Below, piece by piece: positions 1 through 8,378 of a stretch of 64,000 nt of DNA. The stretch lies in assembly GCF_045291545.1 (NCBI RefSeq), contig NZ_CP149514.1:1984001-2048000 (forward strand), in the 5' to 3' direction. Position numbers and translations under genes: made by a program. Under the pieces are notes generated by a model, which saw nothing but the letters and a program-made list of their open reading frames with translations, had not been told where the DNA came from and ran no database searches. How positions within the stretch are numbered: the stretch's first letter is position 1; every line of letters starts with the position of its first letter. The DNA comes from Gallaecimonas sp045291545. GTDB lineage: Bacteria > Pseudomonadota > Gammaproteobacteria > Enterobacterales > Gallaecimonadaceae.

Positions 1-994
1 AGAAGAATCTCAGCGTAGCTTGGCGCTACTCAGTCAAGATGAACAGCTCAATGTCAGTGACATGCTGCGCCAGGTGCTGGAACGGCTAGGCCGTTTGCAA
101 CATGACGACCCGGCACTGGAACCGGTGCTCAGCACTCTGCATGACGCCAGTGCGTTGCTGGATGATGCCAGTCACGAACTGGATCGTTACCAGCAGCGCC
201 TGGAAATCGACCCTGAGCATTATGCAGCCCTAGACGAACGGCTGAGCCATGCGGTCAGCCTGAGCCGCAAACACAAAGTCGCCCCAGCACAACTACCAAT
301 TCTGCATCAGCAACTGGCCGAGGAGCTCAGTAGCCTCAATGCCAGTGATGACCGCCTGGTAGCACTGGAACAGGAAGTGGCCCGTGCCCACGACGAATAC
401 CTGCAGGCTGCCAGAAAGCTTAGCCAGAGCCGTGAACGCCACGCCAAGGCCTTAGCCAAGGGGACCGAAGCCAGCATCCGTGAGCTTGCTTTGCCCCATG
501 CCCGTTTTCAGTTTCAGGTGCAATTTGATGACCAGGCCAGCCACGCACTTCAGGGGCTCGATAAAGTGCAGATGCTGGTAGCTACCAACCCCGGCCAGCC
601 TCTGGCGCCTATGGCGAAAGTGGCTTCTGGTGGTGAGTTATCACGCATTGGCCTGGCGCTGCAGGTATTGCTCAGCGATAAAACGCAGGTACCGACGCTG
701 ATTTTCGACGAAGTCGATGTGGGTATTTCGGGCCCTACCGCTGCTGTTGTCGGTAAATTGCTGCGCCAGTTAGGCGAACGTACTCAGGTCTTTTGTGTAA
801 CACACCTGCCGCAAGTAGCCGGCCAGGGCCACCAACAACTGCAAGTCAGTAAAGCCGTCAGCAAGGGCCAGACGGAAACCCGCATGCAGCCTTTAACCAC
901 ACAGCAACGGGTAGAGGAACTGGCCAGATTATTGGGGGGAGACAGCATCACTGAAGCAACAAAAGCCAATGCTCGGGAACTTTTGGCCGATTGA
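1..994 (+). CDS. recN: DNA repair protein RecN, 3' part
   Basis: RecN is an SMC-like ATPase that acts at double-strand breaks with RecA. Only the C-terminal part is present: the reading frame is open from base 2, so the TTG at 20 is not a real start. A coiled-coil segment (DLDRYQQRL-type helices) is followed by the head-domain motifs: the ABC signature (VASGGELSRIG, coded about 620-655) and the Walker B stretch (LIFDEVDVGISG, about 700-740). The N-terminal Walker A half lies outside the window. It is followed on the same strand by bamE, the usual neighbour in gammaproteobacteria. Identification is secure; the missing 5' end is only a window effect. Confidence 0.95.
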   Translation, partial: EESQRSLALLSQDEQLNVSDMLRQVLERLGRLQHDDPALEPVLSTLHDASALLDDASHELDRYQQRLEIDPEHYAALDERLSHAVSLSRKHKVAPAQLPILHQQLAEELSSLNASDDRLVALEQEVARAHDEYLQAARKLSQSRERHAKALAKGTEASIRELALPHARFQFQVQFDDQASHALQGLDKVQMLVATNPGQPLAPMAKVASGGELSRIGLALQVLLSDKTQVPTLIFDEVDVGISGPTAAVVGKLLRQLGERTQVFCVTHLPQVAGQGHQQLQVSKAVSKGQTETRMQPLTTQQRVEELARLLGGDSITEATKANARELLAD

Positions 995-1063
995 ATGCTC
1001 TGTTGCTGGAGGTAAGCTACGGGCGGTATGATGCGCCACAGAATGAATAAGATGGACTAGAGC

Positions 1064-1399
1064 ATGAAAAAAATCTTGCTGGCCCTGACCCTGGGCCTGA
1101 GCCTGGGTGGTTGCGGCCTGATTTATCGCATTGATGTACCTCAGGGCAACTACCTGGAGCAAAATCAGCTGGATAAGCTCAAGCCTGGAATGAATCAGGA
1201 TCAGGTGAAGTTTGTGATGGGCACACCGATGCTGGAAGACAGTTTTGCCAAGGGTACCTGGTATTACAAATATGAATTCCGCCCCGGTAACGGTAAAGCC
1301 ATCAGCCGGGAAGTGAAACTGTACTTCAACGACAAAGGCCTGCTGCAAAGTGCCCAGAGTAAAGACTTCAATATCCCCGCGGCACTGAAAAAGAGCTGA
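1064..1399 (+). CDS. bamE: Outer membrane assembly lipoprotein BamE (SmpA/OmlA)
   Basis: This is the small lipoprotein of the BAM complex that inserts beta-barrel proteins into the outer membrane. The 111-residue product has a lipoprotein signal with lipobox LGGC (Cys17), then the SmpA/OmlA fold with the conserved GMNQDQVKFVMGTPM segment and a WYYKYEF strand. Length matches the family. It sits between recN and the convergent rnfH gene, as in E. coli. The stop codons of bamE and rnfH lie in a short perfect inverted repeat (AGAGCTGA-TT-TCAGCTCT, about 1390-1407) that could form a small shared hairpin, though without a U-tract. Confidence 0.95.
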   Translation: MKKILLALTLGLSLGGCGLIYRIDVPQGNYLEQNQLDKLKPGMNQDQVKFVMGTPMLEDSFAKGTWYYKYEFRPGNGKAISREVKLYFNDKGLLQSAQSKDFNIPAALKKS

Positions 1400-1401
1400 T
1401 T

Positions 1402-1749
1402 TCAGCTCTCAGCGCGCAACGGATTAGGGCGGCCGCCGGTAGTTTTATCGGCCCGCCCTTCTTCTTTGGCTTTTTCAGCCCGGCGGCGGCGAATGTCTTT
1501 GGGATCGGCCGTCAATGGCCGGTAAATTTCAACCCGATCACCATCACGAACACTGTCGGTACGCTTGCAGGTACGTGACCAGATGCCAACATCCATACTG
1601 GCAAAGTCCACATCAGTAAAACGTTCAGTAATACCACTGCGGGCAATAACATCAGCCACTGTCGAGCCATCCACTACTTTCAGGGCAATTAATGCTTGCC
1701 GCTCTGGGCTGGCAAAAGCGACTTCAACACCGATTAACCGTTCAGTCAC
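1402..1749 (-). CDS. rnfH: RnfH family protein (UPF0125)
   Basis: The 115-residue ubiquitin-like protein belongs to the RnfH family. Its biochemical role is not established; in the family it is named for linkage to Rnf electron-transport genes in some species, and here it follows ratA as an antitoxin-like partner position. The segment SVRDGDRVEIYRPLTADPKD is the family hallmark. I place the start at the GTG at 1749 because GGAGG stands six bases upstream; a further upstream GTG at 1767 lacks such a site. It overlaps the end of ratA by 8 bases, so the two are probably translationally coupled. Confidence 0.9.
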   Translation of the reverse strand: MTERLIGVEVAFASPERQALIALKVVDGSTVADVIARSGITERFTDVDFASMDVGIWSRTCKRTDSVRDGDRVEIYRPLTADPKDIRRRRAEKAKEEGRADKTTGGRPNPLRAES

Positions 1750-2173
1750 GATATACCTCCCCGGCACGTTTACAAAAGGCGTTCACCATCGCGTGGGTGA
1801 GCTGGGAAAAAATACCGCCAAAGGCCATCGCCACCAATGGTGATGAAAATTCAAAACGCAGATCCAGCCGAACCAGGCAGCCCTGCTCGTTGGCGTCAAA
1901 ATGCCAGTCACCGTGTAAAAACCGAAAAGGACCGTTGACTAACTCCAGATGGATACGATCGGGGCCATAGAGTGTATTACGGGTGGTAAAGGACTTTCTT
2001 ACCGGCCCTTTGGCCACATCCAGGGTAGCGGTCATATTGTCACTGTTCTGGCTCAGCACACGAGCTGCCACACACCCCGGCAAAAACGCCGGGTAACTGG
2101 ACACATCGTTAACCAGGTCAAACATTTGCTGTGGTGAAAAAGGCACCTGCTGCTGGCGCGCGATCCGCGGCAT
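1742..2173 (-). CDS. ratA: Ribosome association toxin RatA / START-domain protein
   Basis: RatA is a START-like (polyketide cyclase/dehydrase) protein; in E. coli it binds 50S subunits and blocks 70S formation, while the related Coq10 proteins bind ubiquinone. The 143-residue product begins MPRIARQQQVPFS and contains LVNDVSSYPAFLPGC, both characteristic of the family. I chose the ATG at 2173 because it matches the family N terminus; the open frame extends 19 codons further upstream but without similarity. It overlaps rnfH and is divergent from smpB, the standard order in enterics. Confidence 0.92.
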   Translation of the reverse strand: MPRIARQQQVPFSPQQMFDLVNDVSSYPAFLPGCVAARVLSQNSDNMTATLDVAKGPVRKSFTTRNTLYGPDRIHLELVNGPFRFLHGDWHFDANEQGCLVRLDLRFEFSSPLVAMAFGGIFSQLTHAMVNAFCKRAGEVYRD

Positions 2174-2278
2174 GGTCGATTCCGTCAGGGGTTTGGCGCG
2201 CATAATAGCACTTGTTATGACAATGGGCATCCGGGCAAAATGCCATGCATTTCATGCTGTGATTCGTATAATGCGCCC

Positions 2279-2755
2279 ATGACCAAGAAAAAAAGCCAAC
2301 AGGGCGGTAGCACCGACATCGCCCAGAACAAAAAAGCCCGCCATGACTACTTCATTGATGAAAACTTTGAAGCAGGCTTGGCTTTGCAAGGCTGGGAAGT
2401 GAAAAGCCTGCGGGCCGGTAAAGCCAATATTTCCGAGGCTTATATCATTCTAAAAGACGGTGAAGCCTTTTTGCTGGGCGCCACTATTCAGCCACTTAAC
2501 ACCGCCTCCACCCATGTAGTGGCCGACCCTACCCGCACCCGTAAACTGCTACTTAATCAGCGTGAGCTGGAAACGCTCTACGGCCAGGTGCACCAGAAGG
2601 GCAAAACTATTGTGCCGCTGAAAATGTACTGGAGCCGGGCCTGGGCCAAGCTATCCATCGGTATTGCCCGAGGTAAGAAAGCCCATGACAAACGGGCAGA
2701 CATCAAAGACCGTGACTGGCAGCGGGAAAAAGCCCGGGTAATGAAACACGGTTAA
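2279..2755 (+). CDS. smpB: SsrA-binding protein SmpB
   Basis: SmpB binds tmRNA and delivers it to stalled ribosomes for trans-translation. The 158-residue protein shows the conserved AQNKKARHDYFIDENFEAGLALQGWEVKSLR start, the GKANISEAYI loop and a lysine/arginine-rich C-terminal tail (RADIKDRDWQREKARVMK). The start at 2279 (MTKKKSQQG) fits the family; the frame is open 13 codons further but unsupported. Its RNA partner, ssrA, lies about 41 kb away in this window at 43920-44279, not directly next door as in E. coli. Confidence 0.97.
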   Translation: MTKKKSQQGGSTDIAQNKKARHDYFIDENFEAGLALQGWEVKSLRAGKANISEAYIILKDGEAFLLGATIQPLNTASTHVVADPTRTRKLLLNQRELETLYGQVHQKGKTIVPLKMYWSRAWAKLSIGIARGKKAHDKRADIKDRDWQREKARVMKHG

Positions 2756-2759
2756 TACC

Positions 2760-2782
2760 AAGGCGTCCCTGGCGCCTTTTTT
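2760..2782 (+). terminator. Rho-independent terminator after smpB
   Basis: AGGCG / CGCCT arms around a short loop are followed directly by a run of six T, five bases after the smpB stop codon. Confidence 0.7.
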
Positions 2783-2854
2783 ATTGCCCGCCCAGCCCTT
2801 GCCAAGCTCTGCTAAATGCCGTTCACTAGCCTAAGAAAGGACAGGAAACGGCCT

Positions 2855-3355
2855 ATGAAAACGCTCACAGATCACCTAGCGCAATACGCTGCTTATCACC
2901 GCGATAGGCGCAATATTCTTACCCACTTTCTTGGCATCCCCATGATTGTGGTGGCCATTACAACCCTGTTGGCCAAGCCGGCCTGGCAACTGGCGGGAGT
3001 CACCGTCACACCAGCCTGGCTATTGCTGCTGTTCTCCGCGCTTTTTTATCTACGCTTGTGCCTAGGCTTGGGAACATTGATGAGCATATTGCTCCTGGCG
3101 GCGGTGGGTGCAGGTGACGCACTGGCCCAAGGCAGCACCTCACAGTGGCTGGCCTGGGGTCTGGGGCTATTTATCGTGGGCTGGATATTGCAGTTTATCG
3201 GCCACTATTTTGAAGGGCGCAAGCCGGCCTTTGTGGACGACCTGGTCGGGCTTATTGTCGGCCCCTTGTTTGTCGTAGTGGAACTGCTGTTTTTACTGGG
3301 CATGCTACCGGGGCTGAAACTGGCTATAGAGAGCCGTGTTGGCCCTGTACATTAA
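2855..3355 (+). CDS. DUF962 / Mpo1-like membrane protein
   Basis: The 166-residue protein has four hydrophobic segments and two polar family signatures: YHRDRRNILTHFLGIP near the N terminus and QFIGHYFEGRKPA in the second half. These match DUF962 (YGL010w/Mpo1-like); yeast Mpo1 is an iron-dependent dioxygenase of 2-hydroxy fatty acids, but activity in bacteria is only inferred from family membership. The start at 2855 has AGGA upstream; the frame is open 13 codons earlier without a good site. The gene ends 4 bases into the convergent Feo-linked small gene. Confidence 0.8.
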   Translation: MKTLTDHLAQYAAYHRDRRNILTHFLGIPMIVVAITTLLAKPAWQLAGVTVTPAWLLLLFSALFYLRLCLGLGTLMSILLLAAVGAGDALAQGSTSQWLAWGLGLFIVGWILQFIGHYFEGRKPAFVDDLVGLIVGPLFVVVELLFLLGMLPGLKLAIESRVGPVH

Positions 3356-3642
3356 GGGCGACTACGGAAAATTTCCTGTTCGTTTTGGCGCGGCGCAGGA
3401 GCACAACCACTACAGCTACTGCAGCCATTTCCTGTGCCACAGCCCCCGGCCTGAGCCAAGGCAGGTTGTAGGTGCCGCCCTAGCCAACGGCTAAAAGCGC
3501 CATGGCCCGGCGCTAGCAGGCGCATAGCCAAGCGCCCCTGCCAACGAAAGCGGTGCTTCGGGGCCAGCTTGCCCAAGGCAACCCATAACGCCACCAGCAA
3601 TACCCCGGTAAGCACCAGCGCCTGTACAACTGCAAAGATCAT
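3352..3642 (-). CDS. Small Cys-rich membrane protein linked to FeoB
   Basis: The 96-residue product has one N-terminal membrane helix (MIFAVVQALVLTGVLLVALW), a basic middle, and a cysteine-rich tail (GGCGTGNGCSSCSGC). It begins inside the feoB stop (ATGA overlap), so it is the third gene of the feo operon. Position and composition match the FeoB-associated Cys-rich proteins (DUF6587-like) found in the FeoC position in many gammaproteobacteria. It is not a winged-helix FeoC. The Cys cluster could bind Fe(II) or an Fe-S cluster; this is inference. Confidence 0.75.
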   Translation of the reverse strand: MIFAVVQALVLTGVLLVALWVALGKLAPKHRFRWQGRLAMRLLAPGHGAFSRWLGRHLQPALAQAGGCGTGNGCSSCSGCAPAPRQNEQEIFRSRP

Positions 3643-5489
3643 AGTAACGCCTCCGCTATCTGATACACCGCCATGGCCGCCAAATATGCCAGTGCAAACA
3701 AGTAACCGGCGGCTACCAGCATCATCTTCCAGGAGTTGGTCTCTCGGCGGATCACCGCCAGGGTGGAAATACATTGCGGTGCAAAAATATACCAAGCCAG
3801 TAGTGACAGCGCCGTAGAGAGCGGCCACTGGCCTGCAATGACCTGCCCCAATTGGTGAGCAACGGCATCTTCTGAACCCGACATGGCGTATACCGTGGCC
3901 AGAGCCGACACCGCAACCTCACGAGCCGCCATACCCGGCACCAGTGCAACCGAGATCTGCCAGTTAAAGCCCAGCGGCGCAAAGATATAGGCGAGCGCAT
4001 GGCCAATCTTACCGGCAAAGCTGTAATCGATTGCCGGGCCAGTGGCGCCAGCCGGCGGCCCCGGGAAACTGGACAAAAACCACAACAGTACCGTCAGGGA
4101 GAAGATAATACCGCCAACCCGACGCAGAAAAATCTTGGCACGATGCCATAGCCCCCAGGCCAGATCCCGCAGGTTAGGCAAACGATAAGCCGGTAACTCC
4201 AGCAACAACGCTTGCTCTCCTTTTTCCCGCCGTAGCCACTTCATCACATAAGCCACCAGCAAGGCGCTGATAATGCCGGCAAAGTAAAGCGAGAACAGTA
4301 CCAGTCCCTGCAGGTTAAAGAGCCCCGCTACCGTTTGCCGGGGTATGAAAGCGGCAATCAGCAAAGTGTAAACTGGCAAGCGGGCTGAGCAAGTCATCAA
4401 AGGGGCCACCAAAATGGTGGTCAAACGATCACGGGGGTTCTGAATACTGCGCGTGGCCATGATCCCCGGCACTGCACAGGCAAAACTGGAAAGCAGAGGA
4501 ATAAAAGCCCGGCCAGTCATGCCGGCCTTGAACATCATTCGGTCCAGTAAATAGGCTGCCCGCGGCAAATACCCTGACTCTTCAAGTACCAGAATGAACA
4601 AGAACAGGATGAGGATCTGCGGCAAAAACACCAGCACATTGCCCAGGCCAGAGAAAATACCGTCATTGAGCAAACTGTATAAGGCACTGTCCTTGGGAAA
4701 AGGTGCCGTCGTCAGCACCGCCAGCTGAGTAACCCCATCAGTAATGCCGTCCATCAAAGGCTCAGCCCAGGAAAACACCGCCTGAAACATAAAAAACATG
4801 GCGGTAGCCAATAGTACGAAACCCAGTACCGGATGCAGTACCACACTGTCGATACGGTCGGTAATAGTGGGTCCCTGAGCGCTTTGCGTAACAGTATCTG
4901 CCAGTAATTGCCGCACCTTCTGGTGTCGTTCAGCCAGTGACAAAGCAGGCTGCTGCGGCGCCGTCGGCAACTCCGGGTTTTCCAGGCAGCTGATCAACTG
5001 CTCTGCGCCCTGGCGATCCACAGCCACCGTTTCCACCACCGGGATGCCCAGCGCTTTGGACAGTTTGTCCAGATCAATCGACACACCAAGCTGGCGGGCA
5101 GTGTCCATCATATTCAGGGCCAACACCATGGGCTGGCCCATACTGAGCACTTCCAGCACAAAACGCAGGTGTAAGCGCAGATTGGTGGCATCAACCACGC
5201 ACACCAGCAAGTCTGGCTGCCGTTCGCCCGGGTAACGGCCCAGACAAACATCGCGGGTTACCGCTTCGTCGGGGCTGGTGGCATCCAAGCTGTAAGCCCC
5301 TGGCAGGTCAATAATGGCAAACTGATGGCCATTACGGCTGGTCAGCACCCCTTCCTTACGTTCAACGGTTACCCCGGCATAATTAGCCACTTTCTGCGTG
5401 CTGCCGGTCAGCAGGTTAAACAAGGCTGTCTTGCCGCTGTTAGGGTTGCCAATCAGAGCAACCCGGGGCGTTTGGGTTTCTGCGGCCAT
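3639..5489 (-). CDS. feoB: Ferrous iron transporter FeoB
   Basis: FeoB is the inner-membrane Fe(II) transporter with an N-terminal G domain. Visible motifs: G1 GNPNSGKT (residues 14-21), the switch I stretch NYAGVTVERKEG, G3 DLPGAYS, G4 NMMD, then the transmembrane core with the two Gate motifs (LPRAAYLLDRMM...GRAFIPLLSSFACAVPGIMATR). At 616 residues it is shorter than the E. coli form (773) but includes all core parts. The ATG at 5489 shares its A with the feoA stop (TAATG) and has GGAG eight bases upstream, better than the ATG at 5495. Operon: feoA-feoB-Cys-rich gene. Confidence 0.97.
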   Translation of the reverse strand: MAAETQTPRVALIGNPNSGKTALFNLLTGSTQKVANYAGVTVERKEGVLTSRNGHQFAIIDLPGAYSLDATSPDEAVTRDVCLGRYPGERQPDLLVCVVDATNLRLHLRFVLEVLSMGQPMVLALNMMDTARQLGVSIDLDKLSKALGIPVVETVAVDRQGAEQLISCLENPELPTAPQQPALSLAERHQKVRQLLADTVTQSAQGPTITDRIDSVVLHPVLGFVLLATAMFFMFQAVFSWAEPLMDGITDGVTQLAVLTTAPFPKDSALYSLLNDGIFSGLGNVLVFLPQILILFLFILVLEESGYLPRAAYLLDRMMFKAGMTGRAFIPLLSSFACAVPGIMATRSIQNPRDRLTTILVAPLMTCSARLPVYTLLIAAFIPRQTVAGLFNLQGLVLFSLYFAGIISALLVAYVMKWLRREKGEQALLLELPAYRLPNLRDLAWGLWHRAKIFLRRVGGIIFSLTVLLWFLSSFPGPPAGATGPAIDYSFAGKIGHALAYIFAPLGFNWQISVALVPGMAAREVAVSALATVYAMSGSEDAVAHQLGQVIAGQWPLSTALSLLAWYIFAPQCISTLAVIRRETNSWKMMLVAAGYLFALAYLAAMAVYQIAEALL

Positions 5490-5725
5490 TAACATGACTC
5501 CACCTCAACCCGAGCCGCTTCCAGCTTACGCAGGGCAAAGCGGGTACTGCCTACCTTGACGACCAATGGATTACCGCCAAAAAGCCCTCTGGCCACCACG
5601 GTAACAGGTTCGCCGTCAACAAACCCCAGCTCTCGCAAGCGCTGCGCTACAGGGTCATCCGGGTATTGGTCGGTGACCTTTTTCACGCGCACTTGCTGCT
5701 GTTTTTTGACCATTGCCAGGTTCAT
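5489..5725 (-). CDS. feoA: Ferrous iron transport protein A
   Basis: The 78-residue SH3-like FeoA protein is thought to act on the FeoB G domain in the cytoplasm. The family pattern is clear: AQRLRELGFVDGEPVTVVARGLFGGNPLVVKVGSTRFALRKLEA. It is the first gene of the feo operon and overlaps feoB by one base. A second in-frame ATG at 5713 is possible, but neither has a strong ribosome binding site. I see no convincing Fur box in the 110 bases upstream. Confidence 0.95.
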   Translation of the reverse strand: MNLAMVKKQQQVRVKKVTDQYPDDPVAQRLRELGFVDGEPVTVVARGLFGGNPLVVKVGSTRFALRKLEAARVEVESC

Positions 5726-5803
5726 GAAGCCCCACCGCCTAAAGCTAAACGAAAATCTTTCTCACTATACCTTAAAGCAGGAACCGGAAAAAATGCCCTG
5801 GAA

Positions 5804-5827
5804 CAAAAAAGGCCCCGTCAGGGGCCT
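5804..5827 (-). terminator. Terminator of the cation antiporter gene
   Basis: On the minus strand, arms AGGCCCC and GGGGCCT around GAC are followed by six T. It lies ten bases beyond the stop codon of the antiporter gene and separates it from feoA. Confidence 0.8.
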
Positions 5828-5837
5828 CTATTTAGGG

Positions 5838-6806
5838 TTAATTTAACAATCCGTAAGCTAGGTAGGCGTTGTAAGAAACATACACCAGCAACAAGATGCC
5901 TCCCTCGATACGGTTGATGCGCCCCTGGCGACGAAAACCGTAAGCCATCAAAAACAGCAGCAACGTCAGCCCGGCCATCACCAGCCAGTCTCGGTGCAGT
6001 ACCACAGAAGCAACGCTCATCGGGTGAATAACCGCAGCAATACCAACCACGGTGAGGGTATTAAAGAGATTTGAGCCCAGCACATTGCCCAGTGCCAGAT
6101 CGTGTTCACCTTTACGCACAGCAGCCAGCGACGACGCCAATTCCGGCAAGGAAGTGCCAATGGCGACGATGGTCAGCCCGATAACCAGATCGCTCACCCC
6201 CAGTTGCTGGGCGATACTGACCGCCCCCCAGACCAGCAAGCGTGAGCTGAGCACCAGTAACAGCAACCCTGTCAACAACCAGAATAATCCGGCCCGCCGT
6301 GACATGGTCAACTCAGTGTTGGCTTCACGGACCTCCGCCGCCAAAGCATCCTGACGCTGGCGCAGCCCCTGGCGGATACTCCAACCCATCACCAGTACGA
6401 AGACCGCCAGCAAGACCAGGCCATCGCCACGGCTGATCTCACCGTCAAGCAGTTGATACGCCGCCAGCAACGTGATCAATCCCAGTAGTGGCAGTTCTCG
6501 CTTAAGGATTTGCGAATGCACCTGGATAGGGCTAAGCAAGGCAACAACCCCCAGGATCAGTGCAATATTGGCGATATTAGAGCCATAGGCATTACCCAGC
6601 GCCAGCCCGGGGTTGCCATGACTGGCAGCCAGCGCGGACACCACCATCTCAGGCGCAGAAGTACCAAAGCCAACAATCACCATACCGATCAGCAACGGCG
6701 GCATACCGGCATAGCGTGCTGTTACCGAGGCACCATCCACAAAACGATCGGCACTCCATACCAACACCATCAAGCCTACGATCACGGCTAGCATTGCAAG
6801 CCACAT
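5838..6806 (-). CDS. Calcium/sodium antiporter, CaCA family (YrbG-like)
   Basis: This inner-membrane cation/Ca2+ exchanger has 322 residues and about ten membrane segments in two inverted halves. Each half carries the family alpha repeat: GFGTSAPEMVVSALAA...LGNAYGSNIANI in the first, AIGTSLPELASSLAA...LGNVLGSNLFNT in the second, including the ion-binding Glu and Asn positions. Length matches E. coli YrbG (325). GAGGAG lies ten bases before the start. The physiological ion is not decided by the sequence. Confidence 0.92.
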   Translation of the reverse strand: MWLAMLAVIVGLMVLVWSADRFVDGASVTARYAGMPPLLIGMVIVGFGTSAPEMVVSALAASHGNPGLALGNAYGSNIANIALILGVVALLSPIQVHSQILKRELPLLGLITLLAAYQLLDGEISRGDGLVLLAVFVLVMGWSIRQGLRQRQDALAAEVREANTELTMSRRAGLFWLLTGLLLLVLSSRLLVWGAVSIAQQLGVSDLVIGLTIVAIGTSLPELASSLAAVRKGEHDLALGNVLGSNLFNTLTVVGIAAVIHPMSVASVVLHRDWLVMAGLTLLLFLMAYGFRRQGRINRIEGGILLLVYVSYNAYLAYGLLN

Positions 6807-7066
6807 TTACAGCACTCCTCGGTCATTTCACGTCAGCGATAATAACGGGTTCCGTTATTGATATCAGGGGGAAAATCCGGCCACTATGACAAGTGTTCCG
6901 AGCCACTAAAGCAATAAGAAAAACCCGAACTGGCGACTCGTCTATCCCTGATCATTGCTAGTTAGGGCGCCGGTTATCCCTGGTCAGCCACACTTAGTTG
7001 GAAAATCACTTGCCTGTGCGCGGCAAGTACGGATACTGAAGGCACGCTTTGTAACAGGAAACCATC

Positions 7067-7951
7067 ATGCGCTTGTTGTGGTTATTGCTGCTGATTGTGG
7101 GGCCTGTCGCCTCAGCAGCCGTATACAGTCTGCCGGAAAAAGGCAGCCTGCTCGGAAAAGCCAGTACTTATGTTGTCAAAAAGGGCCAGTCTTTCGAAGA
7201 AATAGCCCGTCTCAAAGGAGAAGGTCCGCTCAATATTATTGCCGCCAACCCCGGCCTGGACCCTTTACTGCCCCCTGCTGGCAGCCGTATTAAACTCCCC
7301 AGCCAGTTGTTACTGCCCAATACGCCACATCAGGGCATTGTCATCAACCTGGCGGAGTTACGGTTGTATTACTACCCCCCTAACGGCCAGGAGGTTTACG
7401 TTTTTCCGGTTGGTATCGGTCGCATCGGTTTAGACACCCCGTTAGGTACCACCCGCATCATCAACAAAAAAGCCAATCCAACCTGGACGCCGACGGCTGA
7501 TACCCGCAAGCGCCTTGAAGAACAGGGCAAAACGCTGCCGCAGGTGGTACCGGCTGGCCCCAACAACCCACTGGGCCTTTTTGCCATGCGCCTGGGTTTT
7601 GATAAGGGTGAGTACCTTATTCATGGCACTAATGAAGATGTCGGCATCGGCATGCGTGTCAGCGCCGGCTGTATCCGCCTGGAGCCCAAAGACATTGAAG
7701 ATCTGTTTGCCAAGGTGCCGGTACATACCACAGTGCGGGTAATCAACCAGCCAGTGAAAACCGCTATCGAGCCTGATGGCAAAGTGTACCTGGAAGTACA
7801 CGAGCCTCTTAGCCACCCGGGACGGGATCGTTCACTGACCATGACCAAAGCCCAACGGGCACTCTTGGCCAAGCCTTTTATTAATGCCAGAAAAGTACAG
7901 CAAGCAATGCTGCATCAATCGGGGTTGCCGGTATTGATCGGCCACCAGTAA
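7067..7951 (+). CDS. L,D-transpeptidase (ErfK/YbiS/YcfS type)
   Basis: This periplasmic YkuD-domain enzyme forms peptidoglycan cross-links at meso-diaminopimelate and, in the ErfK/YbiS/YcfS group, attaches Lpp to the wall. It has a signal peptide (cleavage after ASA, about residue 17), a LysM-like segment (TYVVKKGQSFEEIARL), then the catalytic domain with HGTN (His186) and SAGCIRL (Cys202). The 294-residue length and domain order fit the group. AGGA precedes the start. The convergent downstream gene encodes an Lpp-like lipoprotein ending in lysine, which supports an Lpp-anchoring role rather than 3-3 cross-linking. Confidence 0.93.
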   Translation: MRLLWLLLLIVGPVASAAVYSLPEKGSLLGKASTYVVKKGQSFEEIARLKGEGPLNIIAANPGLDPLLPPAGSRIKLPSQLLLPNTPHQGIVINLAELRLYYYPPNGQEVYVFPVGIGRIGLDTPLGTTRIINKKANPTWTPTADTRKRLEEQGKTLPQVVPAGPNNPLGLFAMRLGFDKGEYLIHGTNEDVGIGMRVSAGCIRLEPKDIEDLFAKVPVHTTVRVINQPVKTAIEPDGKVYLEVHEPLSHPGRDRSLTMTKAQRALLAKPFINARKVQQAMLHQSGLPVLIGHQ

Positions 7952-7970
7952 TGGCCGGAAAGGAAAAGAA

Positions 7971-7997
7971 AAAGGCGCCGTTTGGCGCCTTTTTTTA
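7971..7997. terminator. Bidirectional terminator between L,D-transpeptidase and lpp
   Basis: Perfect arms AGGCGCC / GGCGCCT around GTTT (7973-7990) have an A-run on one side and seven T on the other, so the hairpin can end transcription from both convergent genes. It touches the lpp stop codon. Confidence 0.85.
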
Positions 7998-8261
7998 TTT
8001 CTTGTAGTAATGCGTGGACATGTTGTCAATGCGCTCATTGGCGCGCTTGGCTTCCATGGCTGCACTATCAGCTGCGGCTTTGGCGTCATCAGCGGCCTGC
8101 TTCACAGCAGCCTGGCCAGTTGCCAGTTGGTCAACTTTGGTGGACAGCTGGTCAACTTTGTTAGACAGCGTGTCAACACGTTGTTGCAGGTCATTGCTGG
8201 CACAACCGGCCAGGGCACTGGACATTACAACAAGGGCGATGGGGGCAAGAGTACGTTTCAT
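7995..8261 (-). CDS. lpp: Murein lipoprotein, Lpp family
   Basis: The 88-residue precursor has a lipoprotein signal with lipobox ALAGC (Cys20). The mature part is a heptad-patterned coiled coil (LQQRVDTLSNKVDQLSTKVDQL) followed by an alanine-rich helix and ends in YYKK, giving the C-terminal lysine used for attachment to diaminopimelate. The mature chain is about ten residues longer than E. coli Lpp. The ATG at 8261 has AAGGA six bases upstream; an ATG two codons earlier would sit on the Shine-Dalgarno. It faces an L,D-transpeptidase gene. Confidence 0.9.
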   Translation of the reverse strand: MKRTLAPIALVVMSSALAGCASNDLQQRVDTLSNKVDQLSTKVDQLATGQAAVKQAADDAKAAADSAAMEAKRANERIDNMSTHYYKK

Positions 8262-8335
8262 ATCCATTCCTTTTCCAATTAATGGCAAGAGGTTATGCCG
8301 AATACCGGACGGCGTATCCAGTTTGGCATAACAAA

Positions 8336-8351
8336 TTGTAAATTGTTACAA
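8336..8351 (-). promoter_or_regulatory. AT-rich inverted repeat upstream of lpp
   Basis: A perfect inverted repeat TTGTAA-ATTG-TTACAA lies about 75-90 bases before the lpp start in an AT-rich tract. It may belong to the lpp promoter (UP-element or operator). I did not identify a convincing -35/-10 pair. Confidence 0.3.
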
Positions 8352-8378
8352 ATTGCGGAAAAAATCCAACAATTTCCG

